64,000 nucleotides of DNA from Solea solea (Eukaryota > Chordata > Actinopteri > Pleuronectiformes > Soleidae): the NCBI RefSeq assembly GCF_958295425.1, contig NC_081153.1, positions 11,180,419-11,244,418 of the forward strand, read 5' to 3'. Under the pieces are notes generated by a model. That model was given only the letters and a program-made list of their open reading frames with translations, did no database searches and was not told where the DNA came from. Positions within the stretch are counted from its first letter, which is position 1. Every line of letters begins with the position of its first letter. This document shows positions 24,101-34,737 of this stretch, piece after piece. Made by a program: the position numbers and the translations under genes.

Positions 24101-25315
24101 GTGTACCATTAGCAGATCATTTCCCTCTCTGCTCCACCAGGCCCTCCTCTATCATACCTCCACTGTCAGCACTGCCTTGGAGGATTACTGGAAAAGAAAG
24201 GGATGAAGGAAGAGAGATACTGAGAAAAAGGAACGAGGGTGTGAAATTGAAACTTGCATATGTGTCCTCAAAACTGGGATTACTACCAGGTAGGCATTTT
24301 TTTTTTTCTATCAAATCCATATATAACCAGAACATAATGTAGATTTGTGAAACACAGAGCTTGTTGCTTACTGTGTGGTCTGTTGGCAATGTTGCCAGAG
24401 GCTGTTATAAAGTGGTAAACACAGAATAAAGCTGGTGACAGAGTTGTACTTGACATCAAATGCCCATATTTCAGCAATGCAGCAGACACTGCTGAAAAAT
24501 GTTTTTGCTGCGGTTTGTTGTTGTGGCAGAGTGGGTCAGTATATGTGACACCTCCCCTGATCCTTGACCCTCTGTCTCTCTTTAAAGCTGCACTAGCTGG
24601 GGGCAAAGTGGTGGCCCGGCTGGCAACAAGCCCACTGTCATCAGCGATAAGGGCACCTCTCCACAGTCTAGGCCCTGGGACTGAGGGAGGAGAGGCTGTG
24701 GAGATGGAAGGTCACGCAGGAGTAGGTGAGTGGGCAAAGGGTGGAAGAGGTGAAATCAGGGTAATGGAAGTGGGAGGTGGGAGAGATAAAAGGAGAGGTA
24801 GAGGGAAAGCCAAATCCCATACTGTCACACCATATGCAGCCTTCAGGACTTTGCAGACATGTACATGTAAGGAGAGGTCCCATGAGGATCCTTACAGTGA
24901 CATGAAAGCGAACACAAAATAGTGGCAAGCTATAAATAACATTATGTAAGCGGGGCTGCAATAGCCCACATTAAAAACTGGACTCATATACTGTGAATGG
25001 ATGCATGTACACACATACACACAAAAACAGTATTTTCTCTGTCTGTAAGAGCATGTTTAATTTAGTCTGATTTCCCACATGCAGCCGTGTGCACTATCAT
25101 TGGAACTGCATTATTGATGCAGTGTGACCAATTGGCAAGGGCGTCATGATGTCACTCGTAACAATCTGAACTCAACATGCAACTAGTTGGCTATTCGGTT
25201 TCCTCACAGCTGTCAATCGTGCTGGCCTCCTCTCATACGTGCTGTGCTTTATCGTCTGTTTTCCTCTAAAAGGGACATCATTAACAACAATCGACACGTC
25301 ATGCGTGAAGTAAGC
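21175..25315. other. Unique non-coding DNA
   Basis: About 4 kb with no convincing exon. The plus-strand frame at 24515-24922 begins with TTG and has no domain; the 22694-23040 frames overlap each other in different phases. Small CA-rich patches occur near 24005-24048. GC-richer sequence at 24590-24800 is purine-skewed. Confidence 0.5.
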
Positions 25316-25400
25316 TCATTTTCCCATAGACTTCCATTCGATCCAAGTTCTGTTTGTTTTTGCAACCAGTCACCCCCTGGTGGCTATTCAATATCCTTAC
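25316..25400. repeat. Dispersed teleost repeat fragment
   Basis: CCATAGACTTCCATTCGATC followed by TTTTGCAACCAGTCACCCCC and TGGTGGCTATTC matches a repeat I recall as common in fish genomes. No termini or target duplications are identifiable. It contains a CTCF-like core on the minus strand. Confidence 0.45.
25369..25383 (-). promoter_or_regulatory. CTCF-like core inside a repeat
   Basis: On the minus strand CCACCAGGGGGTGAC matches the first 11 bases of the CTCF core CCASYAGRKGGCRS, with T in place of C at position 12. It is carried by a dispersed repeat. Motif evidence only. Confidence 0.35.
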
Positions 25401-26779
25401 TTCCTAATTGACATCACTAATGAAAGTCGTAGTTTCCAGCTATTCTTTCATATGAGTGTAATGTAAGGGTGTTGCTAGAGGACTAGAGGGTTTCCACACC
25501 CACTTAAGCTACATCATCTGTGGATGTTGTCTCCAGAGCGACCTGAACATACAGTAAGTAACTGTAAAAATAGACATAAGAATCAATCAATTTACGTCAC
25601 TAAGTGATTGCATTCAGGATCGTCAAGAGACGCTGTGTGTTTTCAACTCACAGTGACTGGCATAGGCGTAAAGGTAAAAATACATTTGAAGATTTATCAC
25701 TCAACCAAAATAGATTTTTAGTGTTTTCTCTTGTGATGGGTTCACACACTTACACACAGCATGTGCATCTATACAGTGAACCTCGATCAGCATTCTCTAA
25801 GCAGTCTAGATCAATGGAGACCTCAGAGAAAATAGCTCTGGTTTCCACTCGGTGGCAAAGACCTGTCTGTTGGAACATCAATGATGAGATAAATGAATGC
25901 TTTGTGGACTGTCAAACAACAACATCTTTGTCACAGCCAGGTATTGATGAACAACCTTGCAGTTGAAGACAGAGATTAGAGGTAGAAACTGCCCCTTGTG
26001 TGGAGTCACAAATTAAAACTAGACCAGTGCATATTTATCTGAGACTTGTTCTTTGGTGCTCGAAACATGCATCAAGGACAATTTCAGTTTAAAAAACAAA
26101 CAAACAAACAAGAAAATATATTAGGTGTAGTGAAAAAAGCCAGCTAATCAGAAGTCATTTTTAAAGAGCCACTCCTTTAAACCAAAACTATTTTGAGTCT
26201 TCTCACTTTGGGTGCATTTGCTCCCAGCTCTGCCTGGTGCCCAAGGCCTAGCTGGGAGCCTGCTGTAACTACGGTAGTCTATTTCCACCCCAGAGTAATA
26301 GACGGAGGGAATTGCAGTGGCAGCTTGATCTCATATTCACCGTATGATTCATGGATGACAACAAATCAAAGCGTTGGATTTTATTTAACCTACATGGAAT
26401 GTTCAGGGATTCAACAAAATTGCAATGTGACAGTAAAATGACAAAGTTCATGCACAGAGGAAACTTGTGTGTGTGGGGGGAACACGTCCGTCACTCCAAA
26501 TTACAGTGAACATTGCAGGAATGCCTGTGTTATTTTACACTCTCCACTGTGTAGCCACTTTCACTTGTTCAGGTACTGGATGCCATGAAGAGTAAGTGCT
26601 GCCAAGGCTGACCTGATAGACACAGTGACTGTCCGTGGAGGGGCTGTAGAAATAAAAGATTCAACCTGGATCAGTGAAGCATCTGACACACTAGCCTGAG
26701 CTCTTTGGGTCTCTGAGGCAGGAGGTGCCTCTCTGTCACTCACTGTGAAAACACACACATGCACACATGCATGCTGGTT
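25401..26779. other. Unique non-coding DNA
   Basis: No convincing exon. An (AAAC)n tract lies at about 26095-26112. The open frames at 25604-25966 and 26193-26441 lack recognisable domains. Confidence 0.5.
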
Positions 26780-26955
26780 TTGCATTCTTTGTGGGGCCCT
26801 AACCTAAACCATCACAATTAAATACCTTACCCTAACCCTAGCCCAATTATAACCCTAAAACCAGGTCTTAATCCTCAACAAAAAAGCCTATTTAAGTTGT
26901 GTGGACCAGCCAAAATGTCCTCACAAGGTCAAAATGTGCTCACATAGATAGGTTT
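26780..26955. repeat. Dispersed repeat with telomere-like core, copy 3
   Basis: The plus strand carries GTGGGGCCCTAACCTAAACC, AATTAAATACCTTACCC, TAACCCTAGCCCAATTATAA and CCCTAAAACCAGGTCTTAA, then TTAAGTTGTGTGGACCAGCC, AAAATGTCCTCACAAGG and TCAAAATGTGCTCACA. The CCCTAA-like words and the TCCTCACAA sequence relate it to the copies at 11318 and 19702, but the flanks differ, so it is a related subfamily. Confidence 0.6.
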
Positions 26956-29900
26956 GCTTGATAATTGGTCCGCACAGCCTATTAAACACAGTCTGTCACA
27001 TTGTCAAATGCTGATCAGCTCCACACGACGCTCTTCTCAGGATAGCGGTGTTTAGATCTTGTGTCGCCTGGCAACACGTCCATGCTGCACACGGTAAGTG
27101 ATTTGTTTTGTGCCGATACAGACTGAGGCAACAGCAACACTGTGCCAGTCAAGCAAAATGGCCACAAACAGGTTGGAGTACGACTGAAAACACAAAGAAG
27201 CCGACCACAGAGGGGAAAAAGAGTTGCAGAAGTGAATTCTACTTCTCAAAACAAATCGTCATTCAGCAAAATATTGCTTGCCCGCTGCTGCTGCTGCTGT
27301 ATACACACAAATGCTCCCTCACTCAGGTCAGATTGTATTGAGTGACAGAACACTGCAAAAAAATTTTAAAGCGACCAGCTTTTGAGCCTTCGTTGTCTAC
27401 AGGGCGGTTAATCAAAATCATTTGATATTATACTGTGTACTGAAAAAGGTACGGTTCGGTAAGAAATAGGCTGTATTTAAAAAAAGAAAGAAAAGGAATG
27501 CTTGATTTAGAACCATGTAAACACAACAGAAACATATTAAAGTATCTCCCGTGTGAACCCCCAAGCTCTTCGGCACAGTTTTTACCCACATCCCTCCCAC
27601 ATCCCAGGAGAGCGGGTCATGGTTCTGTTGCGAGATAAAAGCTGGCAGCCTCCTTTAATCTTTCACTTCCATTTTGGAATTCTTTTCTCTCCATTTCAGC
27701 CACAGTCCCAGGCTCCCCGCTGGTCATCCCTTTATTTTATGGCACTTTTATCAATGTGTCATTTTAGGTTGTGCTTGAGTTCCCAAATCTGCCTGTGTTT
27801 TTGATGTCTCTGCCCCATTTTCCCCTTTATTCTTATTGTTTCCTTCTTTGCCTGCTGTCCTTTACTCTGCTCCCCTCGTGTCCCTTAGCTCTCATCATCT
27901 TCGTGGTTATATGATTTTGAGAGTTGATCGGAAGACCCTGGGCAATCTCTTACTCACCCAGACTTTCATTTTCCTGTGCCGCATACTTCAATCTGCACCT
28001 CACTTTGTCTTTCGTCCAGAGAGAGACAAAAAAGACAGCTCCAGCCAAAGCATATTTATTTATTTTAATAAATGTAGTTCCCTAAGCCAGGGTCAGCTGC
28101 CAGCAGTGAGGAAACATTGAAATCTTATTTTTGCTCTTTCACGCTGCCTCCTCTTTCCTTATATTAAAGGTCTCATTGCTGACTTGCCCCCAGTATTATG
28201 GTATTTATTTGACTTTGTGTGAGCTGCGCTATTCGACTCTCAACTATAAATAAAACAAAACATATATAGTTATTTAATGGACACTATAGTTGTGATCTGA
28301 CAGTTTTTTTTCCATTTTATTTCTGTGCTGTAAAACTGAAGTCTATCAAAGAAAAGAAACACATTTAAACCTTGAATCAAGTGTGACAAAAATAAGACTC
28401 ATTAAAGTTCCATATTACACTTCTGTCTGGCTGGCTAATGAAAGACAACTGGATGTACATAAAATCAAACAAACAAACAACAGAGCAAAATGTACTGTGC
28501 TCACCAAAGGTGAAAATGACATTTTCTCTTAAACAGTAAGTGCTTTTGATATCTTAGGGGAAAAACAGGTTGAAATAAAGAAAATGACAACTTGCACCTA
28601 CCACTAACTTCCTTAGGCTTCCACGATACTGAGAGTTCTGTGAGCATTTAAATGTCAATCAATTGGTGACATTTACTTGCTCACAATACTCTTCAGGCAT
28701 CAGAATCACTCACATAGAGTATTTTTTATTATTTTTTTTCAAAACAATTGATCTAAACTTTAAATATAGCCAAATAACCAAAGTCAGTACAAGCAGCTGC
28801 ATATATTTCTTTGGAGTGTGTGGAGTCGTGCAACTCCCAGGACAGTGACACAACCTCTTTGATGTAACGTCAGCATGTTTTTTGCTTCATGCCGCAGTCG
28901 AAAACGAATGGTTCCACTGTAACGGAGCGCGAGGTGTTCCGATCAGTATCAAATCAGCCAAGTTCTAAATCTTCCAGTAATGCGATTTGTGGGCAACTTG
29001 CTAAATTCAGTATGTAATTTCATTCGTCTTTATGTCACGGGATTCACTTTATGCTGGCTGAGAGAACAGTAAAGGCTCTCAAACCACAGAAGACAAATCT
29101 ACAATTACTGGAGTTATCTTTCCGTTTCATCTTCTCGAAAGCGATACCTAACTTTTGACCTAAATGTGATTAGTTGTGTACGATTTGAAAATGACTGACG
29201 TTGTATATTAAATCCTGAGACGTCCGGCGATTTTTTCATAACATCCACATGTCCTGAAGGTCCCAAAACTTTTAACTATGTATCTGTTGAATTCTTTCTA
29301 CAACTTTTGAACAAGGTTACTACTCCTTTGAATTGTTGTAGCATAGGAAAAATCTGTTGATTTCTTTGAGAAATGGTTCTACAAATCAGATTTTTTTTTA
29401 AATAATGTCAAGTGCAGTTATCAAACAGCCAAATGTGTTCAAATCTCGCTCCCACATTGGCTGTTTTCCACATGGCATTACACATGTTTACAGAAATCAC
29501 AACAGAAAAAAAGTCACTAATGGCTAATATTGGCAACTGAAATCAGAACACTCCTCTGAAAGGTGTAAGATGTGGAGGTGGTTGTGTGTAACAGCACAAT
29601 CACAATCAGCCACTAAATGTTAACATGCATGTGAATGTATTCCTGCGAGAGTCTGATTTGAATGTGTGGGAGGATGTCAAATAGGAGACATACTGTACAC
29701 TGTGTCTAACAAGCAAAGGCACCGCTAATCAAGGCTTCGCACAATCGTTAGTAGTAGCGTAAGGTCACCTCTGATAGATGCTGAGGAGAGGAAACGCCAA
29801 ACCATTCCTTGCGTGAATTTAAACCCCTTGAAGGTGGGTGCGCATGTAAGGATTCTTGTGAGCATTAAATGCCGTAGGGAAATAGGGAGAGTATGAATTA

Positions 29901-31490
29901 AAACAGGGAGCCCTGTCCAGAGATTTAAGTCACTCACGAAGGAAGCTGTGCCAGTGTGTGATAGATTGAGAACACTCCGAAATCTGTCAGTGAATCAATA
30001 AGCCTTCAAAATCTGTTTATCAAAAATGTGAACCCCTGTTGGGTTTCAGACTGCTTACATATTCAAAGTTCATGCACATGCTCCAGTTCAAAGGGGTTCC
30101 ACTGATATGCAAAGCCAAGCGACTCTGAAGTGAATTTATGTGTTTGGGTTTTTGGAGAAACGAGAAACTGGGTCCATACCCCAGGAAACCCACTGCCAAA
30201 CATTGTATTCAGTCAAGGCTTGACAGAAACGTAACGCTCCACCCACAACACAGAGGAACATAATGGTTTACATTAAACAAAGAGGAACGTAATCCTATTA
30301 AAATGCAAATCTTTCTTGTCACCTTTTTTCGGGAAAATCTTCTCTAGTATCCCTTTGGCGAAATGCCACTGGTTGTGCAAAAACCACATCCATGAGCACT
30401 GATTTGAAGATCTGTATCCCTTTTTAAAAGCCTGAACTATTTATTGCGATGTGGCTGAATGAAAGCCAAAGACCGGATTTCCAAGTCTAATCACACTTCT
30501 GACTCTTAAACATGCACGTTTTACACAAGGTCGGCTGAAACAGTGGCGTGCACTAAGTTGCAAACATCATTCATTCAACTGCCCACGTACTTAAACGAAA
30601 ACTACAAATCTCGATGAAAACAGCGCAGTGGTTAGATTTAGAGGGAGAAACTGCTCTGTTGGCCTCTGTTATGTCTGTGAGATTCGCTTTGACAAACAGC
30701 TCTAATTACAACAACATCCATGAGCCACCACCGATATATAAAAAAAAAAGCCACTCAGAGGTCCAAGTCAACAGAGTTTTACAATGCAGTCTGTATCATT
30801 AATTTCCTGTCGCCTCAAAGAGAGCATGTAACAGACATTTAACTTTGTTTGTGCCTCATAGATTTTGCTAATGTAGTTTCTTTTTTTTTTTTTACAACCG
30901 GATGATTCCAATCTTGCAGCGGTAGAGCTCCATGTATGAGTCATGCAACGGTGTTAAAGAAAAACGAGCAAGGCTTTTAACTTTGGCAACCGCTTAGTCC
31001 GTGCATCGCTGGCTTTAGGTGACAACTTGTATGCCTCATGTGGTCGGAGCAGAGTAACTCATTAGCGCACGAGCACATTCATTCACACTGACGGCTCTGC
31101 GAGGTCTCACATTCTGCAGTGCGCATCACAGATCGTACAAACAAACGCGAGTACATTCTATCACACCAGAAACATTCAAACACAAGGAAAGTTGCATTAC
31201 TCAGTGAGAGACTCGTACAGTTACGCAGCCTCATTTAAGGAAACCTTCAACTATCCTGCTTTGTTAAGTGTATTATAGAGGGAGAAGTCAAAAGAAAAAA
31301 AAACAAATATTAAAGTAGCTTTGCTTTAATATTAGCGGTCGGTCTCAGTTTGTGCAGTAAAAAGATTTTTCTTCACAGTTTCAGCTTTCACGTGTCACAA
31401 ATGTGCGATTTCATGCGCAAGTTCCCCAATTACATCATTATTATTATTTTTTAACAAGTTTAACAATAAGACACAAACTAGGCACCTTTC
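26956..31490. other. Unique non-coding DNA
   Basis: About 4.5 kb without a convincing exon. The X-box-like site at 27063-27075 is listed separately. A short GCT repeat lies at about 27286-27299. Sequence around 27550-28130 is free of repeats and carries only short frames without domains. Confidence 0.5.
27063..27075. promoter_or_regulatory. RFX X-box-like site
   Basis: GTCGCCTGGCAAC fits GTNRCC-N-RGYAAC exactly with a 1-bp spacer. A good 5' splice-site-like ACG|GTAAGT follows at 27091-27099, about 20 bp downstream, but no coding sequence is associated. Motif match only. Confidence 0.35.
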
Positions 31491-31730
31491 AAGGTTCCCT
31501 CCGAAGACACCAAGGCACCAGGACCTGATAGTCTATCCCAGGGCTTTTTAACTCTATGTATCAGACCTGGCAGACCTGCTCGCCGAGACGATAAGACGAT
31601 GTCAGGCATCGTCTCAGTTACAATCTGTCAACTTAACTCATCACTGACTCCAGAGGTTCCATCATAGGTCATCTCACCAGATTATCAAAAAATCTCCCGA
31701 ACACCATGGATGTGCAGCTTTAAACTGAAG
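31491..31730 (+). pseudogene. Possible LINE reverse-transcriptase remnant
   Basis: The frame from 31494 reads VPSEDTKAPGPDSLS, which carries the KAxGPD motif that opens the reverse-transcriptase domain of L2/CR1/Jockey-type LINEs. Downstream, in shifted frames, SSLTPEVPS and KKSP-like words resemble the expected FNxSLxxxxVP...PKK region. No further RT motifs (YADD) are found. The remnant is short, frameshifted and could be coincidental. Confidence 0.33.
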
Positions 31731-31924
31731 AGAGCTGGCATTTAGTGGAGTACGGAGGAGGATTTAGAGATTTTACGCGTATGTTTAAGGACTTTCTAAG
31801 GCAAAACTCTATGTAAAACAAGCTCCACAGAAGCTCCACGGCAAATAAGAAGTGCACCTGGTTTGAAAGGCTGACGCGCAACACAACACAGTAGATCAGC
31901 GCTTCTCATGTAATGTAAACTGAT
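31731..31924. other. Unique non-coding DNA
   Basis: No recognised feature between the possible reverse-transcriptase remnant and the palindrome. Confidence 0.45.
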
Positions 31925-32001
31925 GCAATTCAACAAAAACTGCTGAAAATTGCCAGACTGATGATCAGTCTGGCAATTTTCAGCAGTTTTTGGTGAATTG
32001 C
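31925..32001. repeat. Near-perfect 77-bp palindrome
   Basis: Two 38-nt arms, 31925-31962 and 31964-32001, are reverse complements with one mismatch (A against C near the outer end), separated by a single G at 31963. The inner 28 bp are perfect, centred on GACTGATGATCAGTC. There is no flanking target duplication or transposon terminus. A hairpin with essentially no loop is unlike a microRNA precursor. A replication template-switch (snap-back) origin is the simplest explanation. Confidence 0.9.
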
Positions 32002-32880
32002 CATGGGTTACAACAAATGTGATATAGTAAACGAGATAAATACATAAACAGCTCTCTCAGCCTCACTCTAAACCATCCTGCTGCCTATATCCATCACAGA
32101 CAGGAGGATTTGATGAGGTGGAATGATTTCACCTTAAAAGCAAGCATGAAAGGTAGAAGTGCTCACTATGTAGTTACCAAAGGCTTTTACTTTGAATTGC
32201 CAATGATTTGTCTAAGGGAGGGAGGAAACACAGTGTGTTAAGAATTGCTGTTATTTCTCTGTAACAACTGTAAGCAACCTTTACTACCTGACTTTACTGA
32301 AGACACAAAGGCTGAAGCATGAGGTGAAAACTGAACAAATAACTAAAAAAAAAAATACAAAACCATTGTTGTAACTTATCAAAGTAACCCTTAAAATAAT
32401 AATTCATGAATATTGGTTAAATTAGCTGTTGGTTTTTAACTTAAACACACTTAGACATGAGTTGTAAATACATTATTTTAAATCCACTTAACAGCATTTC
32501 AACTAAAGAGTAATTAATATATCACTTTTCACATTTATAATATTGAATTCATCAACTTACGGCACTGCTTTTGTGATGTTTTTACCAGAACAAACATTTC
32601 TGGACAGCATGTCTTGCACAGGAAACAGGAAGTGGCCAAACAGGAAGTGGCAGCACCATAAATAGACTCAAACAGGAAGTGATTTAGTAATTCGAAACTG
32701 TGATTTTAATTAGTTTATGCAACTATTAATTAATGGAAATGCTGAAAAAAACATTTGGAAACATTAACAAATTATTTACCAAAAGAAAAAATACAAAAAA
32801 GTGTAGCACACTTGTTGTACATGTTTTAGTCAATTGTAAAAGGCTTCCCGGCACTTGATAGATTTAAAAGTAAGTGTGAT
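32002..32880. other. Unique AT-rich non-coding DNA
   Basis: No exon. Contains the ETS-like triplet listed separately. Otherwise AT-rich with A-runs around 32345-32356. Confidence 0.5.
32625..32681 (+). promoter_or_regulatory. Triplet of ETS-like sites
   Basis: ACAGGAAGTG occurs exactly three times, at 32625-32634, 32640-32649 and 32672-32681, all in the same orientation. Extended units CAAACAGGAAGTG at the second and third sites suggest a degenerate tandem duplication. GGAA-core clusters can be bound by ETS factors. Whether this is a regulatory element or only a small minisatellite cannot be told from sequence. Confidence 0.4.
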
Positions 32881-32881
32881 A

Positions 32882-33010
32882 GGGGCGGCGTTTAGCTCAC
32901 TTGGTGAATCCCAGGTTGGAATCCCGCATCGGGCAGGCCTTTACTGCATGTCGTTCCCTATTTCCTGTCTCTCTCTACACTGTTCTGTTGATTAAAGGCA
33001 ATACAAAGCC
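32882..33010 (+). mobile_element. tRNA-derived SINE, internally shortened copy
   Basis: GGGGCGGCGTTTAGCTCACT is a tRNA-like A-box region and GGTTGGAATCCCGC a B-box-like region. The tail TTACTGCATGTCGTTCCC then TTTCCTGTCTCTCTC and GATTAAAGGC is a known teleost SINE tail. The A and B boxes are closer together than normal, so part of the tRNA-like head is deleted. It is immediately followed by a second tRNA-like unit. Confidence 0.6.
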
Positions 33011-33015
33011 CAAGT

Positions 33016-33105
33016 AACAGACTCGGTGGTGCAGCGGTAGAGTGTCTGACATGAGCTCAGAAGGTTGTGTGTTCAAATCCATGTCGAGGTCAAGTGCGGA
33101 GACAG
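33016..33105 (+). mobile_element. Second tRNA-like SINE head
   Basis: GACTCGGTGGTGCAGCGGTA followed by GAGTG gives an A-box-like head, and GGTTGTGTGTTCAAATCC (33063-33080) is a good B box. Sequence after the B box (ATGTCGAGGTCAAGTGCGG) does not close a tRNA acceptor stem, so this is a SINE rather than a gene. It belongs to a different family from the SINE directly upstream. Confidence 0.55.
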
Positions 33106-34487
33106 ACACAGAGCCACCAAAAACAATACTCTAACAACTACTACATATCCATGATGTGACAATTTACTAAAATCTACTTCATGTGTTAAATACCTTTGTA
33201 GGGAGTTTATATTTCTGAAAGGACTCACTCAGCATAATGTAGTACATCTGAGGACAGAAATGGTGGCAAGTTTGATTGAAGAGTTGAGTACTGCAATCAC
33301 AGACCCTTAAATTAGACCGAAGTCTATTATTGTCTAATCATTTTCGTCACTTTCAGTTAATCAAAGACACTCACCCTTTGTTTTTCTTTTCACACCACAT
33401 GCTACACCTTGCACCTTTTGATATGTGTTTTCCCACACTCTCAATGTGGGACTTTTTAAAATGTACAAACTATCCTAATATTAGTTTTTCCTTCAAAGAG
33501 AAACAGAGACATGAATATTTATTGGGGCTTTACAACAACAATATGAGGGGACACATAGAACCGTTTGGCTACAATATGGCTGAAAATACAGGGCAGTTAA
33601 TATCAGTGCATGCATGCCGAAAATGCACTCCTAAACACAATGAGCATCTATTGGGCTCCGTGGAATAATCTCTCCTAACTCTCTCTCTCTCTATTCTTCT
33701 GTTCCGTTGGAGCTGTTTGAAAATTAAGGGCTTTGATCTGAACCTCATTACACATTGCCTTGAAAACCACATTGTCTTTTAATGGTCTTTAATTAAGGCT
33801 GTTCAGTACATTTGTCACTGCCCCCATGATTAATACTGGCTTTCAATCTGCTGAAACTCCAGTTAGTTTGCTTTTACTGATGTGTCATAAGCACACAACA
33901 AACCACGATGACCAACCCCGCGCCTTTCAGTGAAGGTAAACAACACAGAGAAGGTGGAAAGAGACAAACAAGAGAAAGGGAAGAGGGAACACAATGTAAA
34001 GCAAGAAAACTGCTCATTATTACAGCAAATGCTCTTGAGTCACTTATCAGTAAGTAACAGCACAGGTGCAGGCGAGCCAATGTAAGCAGTTGCAAAGTGT
34101 ATTGAGATAATAAACACGCCCCTACAGACCCCCTTTACTTACTCGGGATGTTGGAAACACCTGCAAAGGCAATTACAGGCAAGGACCAACAATAGACAAG
34201 ATTCAAGTGTTTACGGCACAGTTTCTAATTAAACTGCAGGGCAGAAGCACTGGGAGAGAATTTCCATCACATTCTGTTGTTGGACAAACAAAACATGGAC
34301 AAATCGACTATGGGATTGCTCAGATGAGGAGGAGGTGAGCTCCCACGACAAACAACAAGCAAATGTTCTGGGTAAATATAAAGCCTCCTACTCCTGTGTA
34401 TTCTTCCCTTCCTGTCTGTTCCTCAGGACACTGCGATATCAACACATTGTTGCAAGAAAATAAGGCCGCATAGCATGGAACTCTTCG
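33106..34487. other. Unique non-coding DNA
   Basis: No convincing exon. The plus-strand frame at 33330-33668 has no recognisable domain. A short TC tract lies near 33675-33695. Confidence 0.5.
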
Positions 34488-34737
34488 GTAACCCTTTAAC
34501 ACCGAGCGCATCGCTCAATTAAACATGCGCAATCTGTCGTTCATTTACATTTATTATTGTTTTTCTCCATTTTAAATTGTTAAAACAGTGCTTTAGCGTG
34601 CAGTCAATTGTAAATAACCAAATCATTATTATTCTGTAAAAATGGACAAAAGCACTTAGTTACAGGACAACATTCTCTAGTCATTTTAGGGTTAAATGAA
34701 GCAAACCAGTTTGAGGGTTAGGTGTTCATGGGGTTAA
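34488..34737. mobile_element. piggyBac-like MITE (candidate)
   Basis: The left end reads GTAACCCTTTAACACCGAGC and the right end GGTGTTCATGGGGTTAA; inverted, the ends share TAACCC and AACACC. A TTAA closes the right side and GTAA (one base off) opens the left. The left end resembles that of the 3228-3750 element (CCCTTTAACACC against CCCTTCAACACC). The 250-bp interior has no coding capacity. Confidence 0.42.

Noticed and set aside
24515..24922. 135-codon plus-strand open frame
   Set aside because: It starts at TTG, is Gly/Arg/Glu-rich from purine-skewed DNA and has no domain.
31925..32001. microRNA precursor
   Set aside because: The stem is almost perfect and the loop is essentially absent, unlike a Drosha/Dicer substrate; no known miRNA seed was recognised.
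33016..33090. tRNA gene suggested by GGTTGTGTGTTCAAATCC
   Set aside because: No closing acceptor stem; interpreted as a SINE head.
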